Assembly: GCF_001280305.1 (NCBI RefSeq)
Contig: NZ_CP012623.1
Coordinates: forward strand, 1,984,001 to 2,048,000
Origin: Hymenobacter sp. DG25A
Lineage (GTDB): Bacteria > Bacteroidota > Bacteroidia > Cytophagales > Hymenobacteraceae
Direction of reading: 5' to 3'
Length of the DNA: 64,000 nt
Position 1 is the stretch's first letter, and the number at the start of each line of letters is the position of its first letter. Positions 53,526 to 60,258 of the stretch are shown piece by piece. A program made the position numbers and the translations under genes. A model generated the notes under the pieces. That model had not been told where the DNA came from and made no database searches. It saw only the letters and a list, made by a program, of their open reading frames with translations.

Positions 53526-54314
53526 ATGGAGCGCATGAAGCATTTTCTTTTTCTGGTTCTACTGCTCACTGTTTCGGCCGGGGCTCTGGCGCATCCTGGT
53601 GCGCCTAAGGAAAAGCCCATGCATACCGTGCCGAAGGGCGTATATGAGCCTTTTTACCGCACGGCTACAACCCGTCCCGTGCCGGTAGCCGCTTTTCGGC
53701 TGGAGGAGTATGCCGTGACCAATGCAGAGTTTATTGCGTTTGTGAAGAAGAATCCGGCCTGGCGCCGGTCCCGGGTAAACCATCTTTTCGCTGACAAAAA
53801 TTACCTGCTTCATTGGGCCTCTGATACCACCCTGGGCCCGGCCAATGCGCGGCTGCTGCAGGCGCCAGTGGTCAGCGTTTCGTGGTTTGCCGCGCAGGCT
53901 TACTGCCGGTGGAAAGGCAAACGCCTGCCCACCGTGGCGGAGTGGGAATACGCCGGCAACGGCAAGCCCCGCAACATCCGCTTTGCCTCCCTCACCGAGT
54001 ATATTCTGGACTGGTACAAACGGCCCAACCCGGCAGTGCTGCCTCCCGTGAAGTCTACCTATGTCAACCAGTATGGCCTGTATGATATGCACGGCCTGAT
54101 CTGGGAATGGACCTTCGACTTCAACAGCTTTGTGGGCTCCACCGACTCCCGAGGTAATACCACCGACGAAGTGCAGGCATTCTGTGCTGCCGGCGCCCTC
54201 AATGTGAAAGACAAAACCGATTACGCCGGCTATATGCGCTTTGGCTACCGGGGCAGCTTAAAAGGCAACTTCTGCATCCAGAACCTGGGCTTCCGCTGCG
54301 CCAAAAGCATTTAA
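53526..54314 (+). CDS. FGE-sulfatase-domain (SUMF1-like) exported protein
   Basis: The 262-residue protein has a signal peptide (MKHFLFLVLLLTVSAGALAH) and the C-type-lectin-like FGE fold: FRLEEYAVTNAEFIAFVKKN, PVVSVSWFAAQAYCRWKGKR, LPTVAEWEYAGNGKPR, MHGLIWEWTFDFNSF, and the closing NFCIQNLGFRCAKSI. The substrate-oxidising Cys pair of true FGEs was not clearly found, so a structural or binding role is more likely than formylglycine formation. It stands between nirK and the SCO gene with 31 and 1 bases of spacing, so a role in NirK function or assembly is inferred. Confidence 0.88.
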   Translation: MERMKHFLFLVLLLTVSAGALAHPGAPKEKPMHTVPKGVYEPFYRTATTRPVPVAAFRLEEYAVTNAEFIAFVKKNPAWRRSRVNHLFADKNYLLHWASDTTLGPANARLLQAPVVSVSWFAAQAYCRWKGKRLPTVAEWEYAGNGKPRNIRFASLTEYILDWYKRPNPAVLPPVKSTYVNQYGLYDMHGLIWEWTFDFNSFVGSTDSRGNTTDEVQAFCAAGALNVKDKTDYAGYMRFGYRGSLKGNFCIQNLGFRCAKSI

Positions 54315-54315
54315 C

Positions 54316-54921
54316 ATGAAACAAACCATCCGGCTGGCGTTGGCACTTCTGCTTCTTGCCAGCTGCAGCCCTAATAAGGAAGAGGCCACCGTGCAGTTGG
54401 CCACCACTCCGACGGCCCAGCCAGCGGCAGCGCTGCCTCAGGAAAGCGTGTACCAGCTGCCTGACACTTTCCAGACCCAGGATAAAAAGCCGTTGGTGCT
54501 GACGGCACTGGCCGGTAAGCCCACCGTGCTGGCCATGGTTTTTACCAATTGTGGCTACGCCTGCCCCCGCCTCACCGATGATATGAAAGCCATAGAAGCA
54601 AAGCTACCGGCAGATGCCGGCCGCATCAACTATGTGCTGGTGAGCTTTGATGTGGCCCGCGACACGGCCGAGCAGCTGAAAAAGTATGCTACCGATAAAG
54701 AGCTGGGCAAAAACTGGGTGCTGCTCCACGGGCCGGAAGAGGCGGTACGCACTTTATCGGTGCTGCTGAATGTGCAGTATGAGAAAAATGCCGACGGCAA
54801 TTTCTCGCACGCCAACAAAATACTCGTGCTGGATAAAAACGGCGTGCCGCGCTTCCATCAGGAAGGCTTGGGCGTAAATCCGGACGAAACCATCCGGCAG
54901 ATCAAAACCCTGCTGAACTGA
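54316..54921 (+). CDS. SCO1/SenC-family copper chaperone lipoprotein
   Basis: The 201-residue protein has an SPII signal (LALALLLLASC, Cys17). The thioredoxin-fold core carries the copper-binding Cys79-x3-Cys83 in VFTNCGYACPRLTDDMKAIE and the distant His165 in GNFSHANKILVLDKNG, as in SCO proteins. It would deliver copper or handle thiols in the periplasm. It begins 1 base after the preceding stop and completes a cytochrome-NirK-FGE-SCO operon, so copper supply to NirK is the likely job. Confidence 0.95.
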   Translation: MKQTIRLALALLLLASCSPNKEEATVQLATTPTAQPAAALPQESVYQLPDTFQTQDKKPLVLTALAGKPTVLAMVFTNCGYACPRLTDDMKAIEAKLPADAGRINYVLVSFDVARDTAEQLKKYATDKELGKNWVLLHGPEEAVRTLSVLLNVQYEKNADGNFSHANKILVLDKNGVPRFHQEGLGVNPDETIRQIKTLLN

Positions 54922-55000
54922 GCAGAAAGGGGCGTAATATATATGGTGTTTTGGCACCTTCCAAATGCGGGCACCGGCATTTCGGAATGTATTCTGGGAG

Positions 55001-55046
55001 TATGATGTAAGTCATATACTGGGGAGCCACGGCCGCCGTATTCTTG
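55001..55046 (+). promoter_or_regulatory. Crp/Fnr-type operator and -7 element of the globin gene
   Basis: A perfect TATGA-N6-TCATA palindrome (55001-55016, spacer TGTAAG) has the same half-site as the operator at 51350-51369. TATTCTTG at 55039-55046, one mismatch from TAnnTTTG, lies 30.5 bases from its centre. The start point would be near 55053. Confidence 0.72.
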
Positions 55047-55111
55047 TAGCGCCCACCGGAGCTGCCGACCAGCCGGTTGGCTTTCCCCGCACCCCTGCCC
55101 TAGCTGCCTTC

Positions 55112-55519
55112 ATGATGGAAAACACCACCTTATCCGACATCAACACCCAGGAAGATATCCGCCGGTTGATAGATGCCTTTTACACCTTAGTCCGTCAGGA
55201 TGCGCTGCTCGGCCCCGTTTTCGCCGTCCGCATTCCCGATGGCCACTGGCCCACCCACCTCGATACCATGACGCGCTTCTGGACGGCCGCACTCCTGGCG
55301 CAGCCGGCCGGCTACCGCGGCAACCCTGGCGCCAAGCACCTGTACCTGCCCATCGAGAAAGAGCACTTCCAGCGTTGGCTTCAGCTTTTCGGGCACACTG
55401 TTGATGAAATGTTTGTCGGGGATAATGCCAACGAAATCAAGCTGCGCGCCCTGAAAATGGGCGAATTATTTCAGGCCAAGATGGCCATGGCCCGCCAGGG
55501 TGGCCTTTCCATTCTATAA
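55112..55519 (+). CDS. group III truncated haemoglobin
   Basis: The start at 55112 (MMENTTLSDINTQEDIRRLI) gives 135 residues, the usual length. The longer open frame to 54965 runs through the operator and promoter and is rejected. The globin helices are recognisable: LIDAFYTLVRQDALLGPVFA, the distal region DTMTRFWTAALL, and the proximal His in EKEHFQRWLQLFGHTVDEMF. Group III members bind O2 or NO and are often linked to NO stress. Its own operator matches that of the nirK operon, so it probably protects against the NO that NirK makes. Confidence 0.93.
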   Translation: MMENTTLSDINTQEDIRRLIDAFYTLVRQDALLGPVFAVRIPDGHWPTHLDTMTRFWTAALLAQPAGYRGNPGAKHLYLPIEKEHFQRWLQLFGHTVDEMFVGDNANEIKLRALKMGELFQAKMAMARQGGLSIL

Positions 55520-55535
55520 TTTATTCCTCCTTGCT

Positions 55536-56246
55536 ATGGATACCATGACCACAGTTTCTGAAGTATTAACTCTGCTTAAAAAGGAAGGCTATACCGTTGA
55601 TTTTAACCTGACCGACAGCTGCCTGCTGTGCCACGGCAACTCCCTGCAGCTGCACCCGGATGAGTTTCTGGTAGATAAGCACTACCGCTTTGAAGGGCTT
55701 TCCGACCCGGGCGATGAAGCCGTGGTGTATGCCATTTCCTCCGCCAAGCACCAGGTAAAAGGCACTTTAGTAAATGGCTACGGCATGTACAGCGAAACCA
55801 TGACCGATGACTTGGTAAAAGCCCTGCGGGAGAAAGCCCCGGCTGTTAGCCCCGTAACTGCCGAAAAATCTAACGAGGCCACGCCCCAGCGCCCGGCCGG
55901 CAGCCGCGTACTCAATGCGCCCCTGGTTACCCTGGACCTGACCAAGGCCCGGGAGCAGATAAAGCAGGAGCCCGCCTGGCAAACCAGTGACCGGAATGCC
56001 CTCACGCTCTTTAAATCCGATGGAATGCGCTTGGTTCTGATGGCGCTGCATGAGGGCGCTACGCTAAAAACCCATACTGCCCCCGGCATTATCAGCGTGC
56101 AGGTACTGGAAGGCCTCCTGGATTTCCGCACGGCCGCGCAGGCAGTAGAGTTGGGGCCCGGGGAGCTTCTGACGCTACAGGCGGGTATCCCGCATCGGGT
56201 GGAGGCGCTGGAGGAGTCTGTCTTCCTGCTGACTCTGGGTAGATAA
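55536..56246 (+). CDS. fusion of a small PRPP-synthetase-annotated domain with a cupin
   Basis: The ATG at 55536 gives 236 residues. Residues about 1-95 (SEVLTLLKKEGYTVDFNLTD, LQLHPDEFLVDKHYRFEGLS, VVYAISSAKHQVKGTLVNGY) match a small Bacteroidota protein usually labelled phosphoribosylpyrophosphate synthetase, though it has no PRPP-binding motif. A Pro/Ala linker (about 100-130) leads to a cupin (about 150-236: MRLVLMALHEGATLKTHTAP, VLEGLLDFRTAAQAVELGPG, LQAGIPHRVEALEESVFLL) with His residues that could bind metal. The two domains are normally separate. It is 16 bases after the globin gene, so it is probably co-transcribed and NO- or redox-linked by context only. Confidence 0.85.
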   Translation: MDTMTTVSEVLTLLKKEGYTVDFNLTDSCLLCHGNSLQLHPDEFLVDKHYRFEGLSDPGDEAVVYAISSAKHQVKGTLVNGYGMYSETMTDDLVKALREKAPAVSPVTAEKSNEATPQRPAGSRVLNAPLVTLDLTKAREQIKQEPAWQTSDRNALTLFKSDGMRLVLMALHEGATLKTHTAPGIISVQVLEGLLDFRTAAQAVELGPGELLTLQAGIPHRVEALEESVFLLTLGR

Positions 56247-56446
56247 AGCGGTAAGCTATAAGCGTAATGATTTCCGCTTACGGATATAAACAGGCCGGCT
56301 TATGGCTGCATCCACGTCATGCATTTCCACACCAAAACATGATAACAAGCTAGCAGCAGTCCTTTACCGCCTTAAACCAGATGCACCTTTATAGATACCG
56401 GATGATGATTTAAAGAGTAACGTCAGGAGATATACTTTCTGCCGCT
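56247..56446. other. intergenic region before the iron operon
   Basis: These 200 bases contain no gene or recognised motif. With the inverted repeat and promoter that follow they make up the 304-base gap before the DUF4856 gene. Confidence 0.4.
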
Positions 56447-56481
56447 CAAGCTCTATTTAGATTAATTTTAAATAGAGCTTG
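56447..56481. promoter_or_regulatory. 13-9-13 inverted repeat overlapping the iron operon promoter (Fur-like candidate)
   Basis: CAAGCTCTATTTA (56447-56459) and TAAATAGAGCTTG (56469-56481) are perfect arms around GATTAATTT. The inner ATTTAGATTAATTTTAAAT resembles the AT-rich Fur boxes remembered for Bacteroidota. The right arm contains the -33 TTG, so a bound protein would block the promoter. Confidence 0.65.
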
Positions 56482-56509
56482 CACAGGGAGAAAAGAGCGC
56501 ATAATTTTG
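56479..56509 (+). promoter_or_regulatory. promoter of the DUF4856-imelysin-HTTM-TonB receptor operon
   Basis: TTG at 56479-56481, a 20-base spacer and TAATTTTG at 56502-56509 match the Bacteroidota -33/-7 consensus. The start point would be near 56516 and the leader about 35 bases. Confidence 0.75.
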
Positions 56510-56550
56510 CATTGTTTAAAAACATTCCAAATAACGCGCCTCTCCTCTTT

Positions 56551-57651
56551 ATGCGTAAGCCTGCTGTCCTAATCCTCGCTTCACTCGCCGCTGCCTTCTC
56601 TTTTAGCTCCTGCGACAACGATTCCAAGAAGGAAGACCCCACGCCCCAATACGACATTCCGACGACCTACAATTTTCAGAATGCCAGCTACTCCGGCCAG
56701 CAGACGCGCATAGCCATGCTGGATGAGATAGGTGCTTACATTAAAACCGGCAACACCGGCGCTATTCTGGATGCCCAGCAGCTGAAGGACATGTACGCCA
56801 ACGTAAACAACCGGTTTTCTACCACCGCGCTGAACACCTCGGGCAAGCAGCTGAAAGACAAAACCCTGTCTACGGTGCGGGCCGAGTACGAAGGCTACTT
56901 TGATGGCGTAGCCACAGCCAGCCTGATGGGCACAATGCCCGCCATGAACGGCCACGCCGGTATCCTGACCTCTACCGATGGCACCAAAAAATACCTGGTA
57001 GATGCCAATGGCATAGAGCTGGGTCAGCTGATTTCGAAGGGCCTGATGGGCGCTGTGTTCTTCAACCAGGCCGTGGAGGGCTACCTCACCGAGGAAAAAA
57101 TTGGCAATGCCGTAGACAACACCACGGTAACGGCCGGCGAAGGCACTGCTATGGAGCACCACTGGGATGAAGCCTTCGGCTATTTTGGAGCACCCATTGA
57201 CTTCCCAACCAACGTAACCGGCCTGAAATACTGGTCTAACTACAGCAACCAGGTAAACCCCGCGCTGGGCTCCAACAAAACCATGATGGATGCCTTCCTG
57301 AAAGGCCGTGCCGCCATCAGCAACAAGGACATGAAGGGCAAGAGCGAGGCCGCCGCAGCGCTGCGCACGGAATGGGAACGGGTAGTCGCCGCCTCGGCCA
57401 TTCATGAGCTGAACGCCGCCAAAGGCGTAGTAGCGGACCAGGCTCTGAAAAGCCACTACCTCTCCGAGGCCCGGGGCTTTGTGAAGAGCCTGCAGTACAA
57501 GTCGGACCGCCGCATCAGCGACGCCACCCACGGCCAGGTGCTGGCCAAAATCGGCACAAACCTCTACAACACCACCGGCGCCGATATCGCAGCTGCTATT
57601 GATCTGTTGAGCACGGCCTATGGCTTTGACCCTATTAAAGGGCAGATCTAG
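56551..57651 (+). CDS. DUF4856 family lipoprotein
   Basis: The ATG at 56551 gives MRKPAVLILASLAAAFSFSS then Cys, an SPII signal; the protein has 366 residues. Family landmarks are YDIPTTYNFQNASYSGQQTR, RFSTTALNTSGKQLKDKTL, the conserved GEGTAMEHHWDEAFGYFGAP and FLKGRAAISNKDMKGKSEAA. Proteins of this kind stand beside imelysin and TonB receptor genes in Bacteroidota and are thought to be part of metal uptake; the biochemical role is unknown. It is the first gene of the operon. Confidence 0.92.
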   Translation: MRKPAVLILASLAAAFSFSSCDNDSKKEDPTPQYDIPTTYNFQNASYSGQQTRIAMLDEIGAYIKTGNTGAILDAQQLKDMYANVNNRFSTTALNTSGKQLKDKTLSTVRAEYEGYFDGVATASLMGTMPAMNGHAGILTSTDGTKKYLVDANGIELGQLISKGLMGAVFFNQAVEGYLTEEKIGNAVDNTTVTAGEGTAMEHHWDEAFGYFGAPIDFPTNVTGLKYWSNYSNQVNPALGSNKTMMDAFLKGRAAISNKDMKGKSEAAAALRTEWERVVAASAIHELNAAKGVVADQALKSHYLSEARGFVKSLQYKSDRRISDATHGQVLAKIGTNLYNTTGADIAAAIDLLSTAYGFDPIKGQI

Positions 57652-57753
57652 AATTCCAGAATTATTGCTGCTTTACTTTTGTCTGCAACAGGAAGCAGCC
57701 GTTGCGCCTCACGCAGGTGTAACGGCTGCCTTTCGCTTTCTCAACTACAGACT

Positions 57754-58851
57754 ATGTTCCAAGGAAAAACGCTGGTAACCGCTTCGGCCCTCTGCCTGGC
57801 CCTGCTGGCTGGCTGCGATTCTAAAGAGGAAACCACCCCGGCTTCTGAGTACGACCGCGCGGCCATGCTCACCAACTATAGCAACAACCTCATTGTGCCG
57901 GGCTATTCCGCCCTCAGCACGGAGGCCACCCAGCTGAAGGCCGCGGTGGATGCGTTTGTGGCCGCCCCCACGGAAGCAACCCTGGCCAGCGCCCGCGCCG
58001 AGCTGCAGCAGGCCTACACCGCTTGGCAAACCGTGAGCGGCTACGAGTTTGGGCCGGCAGAGCAGCAAATGCTGCGCACCAGCCTGAACATTTACCCCAC
58101 CACTACCAGCACCGTAGAGAGCAATATCTCCTCGGGCACTTATGATCTGGAAGCCTCCGCCAATCTCTCGGCCAAAGGCTTCCCGGCGGTGGATTACCTG
58201 TTGTATTCTGATGCCAGCGCCACGGCCGTGCTGGCCCGCTTCGTAGCGCAGCCCAACCGGGGCCGCTATCTGCAGGATCTGGCCTCCAACATTCAAACCA
58301 AAGCCACGGCAGCCAGTACCGGCTGGCAGGGCTATGCCTCCACTTTTCAGAAGTCGGAAGGCACGGCGGTAGGTTCGGCAGTGGGCAACCTGGTTAATCA
58401 GCTGAATTCGGATATTGATATGACCAAGCGCGCCAAGGTGGGTATTCCCTCGGGCCGCTTTACAGCCGGCACCGCGCAGCCAACCAAAGTAGAAGCGTAT
58501 TACAGCGGCCTTTCCCTGCCACTGCTGAAGACCACGCTGCAGGCCGAAAAAGCCCTCTTCCTGGGTCAGAATGCTGCTGGCACTAACGGATTGGGCCTGG
58601 ATGACTACCTGGACCACGTAGGTGCCAAATACAACAACGAGGCACTTTCCACGGCTATTTCCAGGAAGTTTGACGAGGCCATTGCCGCCACGGATGCCGT
58701 GCAGGGTCCCCTCTCGCAGGCCGTCACTACCCAGCCCCAGGCCGTGGGTGCGGTGTACCAGAAGCTGCAGGAGCTGATTGTACTTACCAAAACCGACATG
58801 CCGGCGGCCCTGGGGGTTTCCATCACCTACACCGATAACGACGGCGACTAA
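57754..58851 (+). CDS. imelysin-family (M75-like) iron-associated lipoprotein
   Basis: The ATG at 57754 gives MFQGKTLVTASALCLALLAG then Cys, an SPII signal; the longer frame begins inside the intergenic region. The 365-residue helical protein has imelysin blocks ARAELQQAYTAWQTVSGYEF, AKGFPAVDYLLYSDASATAV and DQ-type C-terminal helices. The family GxHxxE motif is changed to GFPAVD, so the His of the putative metal site is missing. Imelysins bind iron or haem at the envelope. It lies 102 bases after the DUF4856 gene. Confidence 0.92.
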   Translation: MFQGKTLVTASALCLALLAGCDSKEETTPASEYDRAAMLTNYSNNLIVPGYSALSTEATQLKAAVDAFVAAPTEATLASARAELQQAYTAWQTVSGYEFGPAEQQMLRTSLNIYPTTTSTVESNISSGTYDLEASANLSAKGFPAVDYLLYSDASATAVLARFVAQPNRGRYLQDLASNIQTKATAASTGWQGYASTFQKSEGTAVGSAVGNLVNQLNSDIDMTKRAKVGIPSGRFTAGTAQPTKVEAYYSGLSLPLLKTTLQAEKALFLGQNAAGTNGLGLDDYLDHVGAKYNNEALSTAISRKFDEAIAATDAVQGPLSQAVTTQPQAVGAVYQKLQELIVLTKTDMPAALGVSITYTDNDGD

Positions 58852-58874
58852 GCCTTTCCCTTTTACCCTTTCGC

Positions 58875-60254
58875 ATGCTGCGTAAGCTTACTGCTACCTT
58901 AAGCCAACCTGTATCGGCGGCGCCCCTGGCGGTGTTCCGGCTGATCTTTGGGGGAATGCTGCTGGCTAGCATTGTGCGGTTTGTGCTGAAAGGCTGGGTA
59001 ACGGATCTGTACGTTAAGCCGCAGTTTTACTTTCCTTACTACGGCTTTGAATGGGTGCGCCCGCTGGGCAGCGTGGGCATGCATCTGCTGTTTGGGCTGA
59101 TGGCCCTCTCGGCTTTGGGGCTGATGCTGGGGTTGTTTTACCGCTGGTCGGCGGTGCTGTTCTTTCTCAGCTTCACGTATGTGGAGCTCATTGACAAGAG
59201 CAACTACCTCAACCACTACTACTTTGTATCGGTAGTGGCGTTTTTGCTGATCTGGGTGCCGGCCGGGCGGCATTTCTCGCTCGATGCCTGGCGCCGGCCT
59301 GGCCAGTGGGTCAGCCACGTGCCGCGCTGGACCATCCTCATTTTTCAGGCGCAGCTGGGGCTGGTGTACTTCTACGCCGGCCTGGCCAAGCTCAACTCCG
59401 ACTGGCTGCTGGAGGCCATGCCTCTGCGCTACTGGCTGCCCGCGCACACGGGCGTGCCCATCATCGGGCCCCTGTTCGATTACCTGTGGGTGGCGTACGT
59501 GTTCAGCTGGTTTGGCGCCCTCTACGACCTCACCATTCCTTTCTTTCTGATGCAGCGCCGCACCCGGCTGCTGGCCTACGCCACCGTGGTGGTGTTTCAT
59601 GTGCTCACGGCGGTGCTGTTCCAGATTGGCATGTTCCCCTACATTATGATGGTGAGCACGCTGATTTTCTTTTCGGCTGAATTCCACGAGCGGGTGCTGC
59701 ATCTGCTGCGCCGGCTTATCCGGCTGCCGGACCTCCCGCAGGCGTTTACACCCCGTGCTGTCACCGGCCTTCACCCGGCGCTGCTGGCCCTGCTGGGGCT
59801 GCACTTTCTGATACAGGTGCTGGTGCCGTGGCGCTTTGCGCTTTACCCCGGCAAGCTATTCTGGACGGAGCAGGGCTACCGCTTTTCCTGGCGCGTGATG
59901 CTGATGGAGAAAACCGGCACAGCTTTCTTTTATGTGCGCGACCCGCGCACCGGCCACGAAACCGAAATTCATAACCGCCGCTTTCTCACCGTGAATCAGG
60001 AGAAAATGGTGGCCACGCAGCCCGATATGCTCCTGCAATACGCGCAGATACTCCGCCGTGAGTACCAGCGCAAGGGCATCCCAAATCCGCAGGTGCGCGC
60101 CGAGGTGTACGCCAGCCTGAACGGTCAAAGCTCGCGCCTGCTCATCGACCCTTCCGTTGATCTGGCCGCCCTGCAGGATGGGTTTGCGCCCAAAGCCTGG
60201 ATTCTTCCCTTCGATCAGCCTACGGCCCCTACGCCTATCGTTGGGCAGAACTAA
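58875..60254 (+). CDS. HTTM-domain membrane protein (vitamin K-dependent carboxylase-like)
   Basis: The 459-residue protein has an N-terminal domain of about seven or eight helices with HTTM blocks: APLAVFRLIFGGMLLASIVR, FTYVELIDKSNYLNHYYFVS, FQAQLGLVYFYAGLAKLNSD and WLLEAMPLRYWLPAHTGVPI. The C-terminal 160 residues are soluble (FSWRVMLMEKTGTAFFYVRD). The fold is that of vitamin K gamma-carboxylase, but the bacterial activity is unknown. It lies 23 bases after the imelysin gene and 4 before the TonB receptor gene, so it belongs to the same transcript. Confidence 0.94.
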   Translation: MLRKLTATLSQPVSAAPLAVFRLIFGGMLLASIVRFVLKGWVTDLYVKPQFYFPYYGFEWVRPLGSVGMHLLFGLMALSALGLMLGLFYRWSAVLFFLSFTYVELIDKSNYLNHYYFVSVVAFLLIWVPAGRHFSLDAWRRPGQWVSHVPRWTILIFQAQLGLVYFYAGLAKLNSDWLLEAMPLRYWLPAHTGVPIIGPLFDYLWVAYVFSWFGALYDLTIPFFLMQRRTRLLAYATVVVFHVLTAVLFQIGMFPYIMMVSTLIFFSAEFHERVLHLLRRLIRLPDLPQAFTPRAVTGLHPALLALLGLHFLIQVLVPWRFALYPGKLFWTEQGYRFSWRVMLMEKTGTAFFYVRDPRTGHETEIHNRRFLTVNQEKMVATQPDMLLQYAQILRREYQRKGIPNPQVRAEVYASLNGQSSRLLIDPSVDLAALQDGFAPKAWILPFDQPTAPTPIVGQN

Positions 60255-60258
60255 CGCT

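Noticed and set aside
52316..53620. 434-codon minus-strand open frame opposite nirK
   Set aside because: NirK on the plus strand has every copper ligand; the antisense frame shows no signal peptide or domain.
54965..55111. N-terminal extension of the globin frame
   Set aside because: The operator and -7 box lie inside it, and globins of this group start close to MMENTTLSD.
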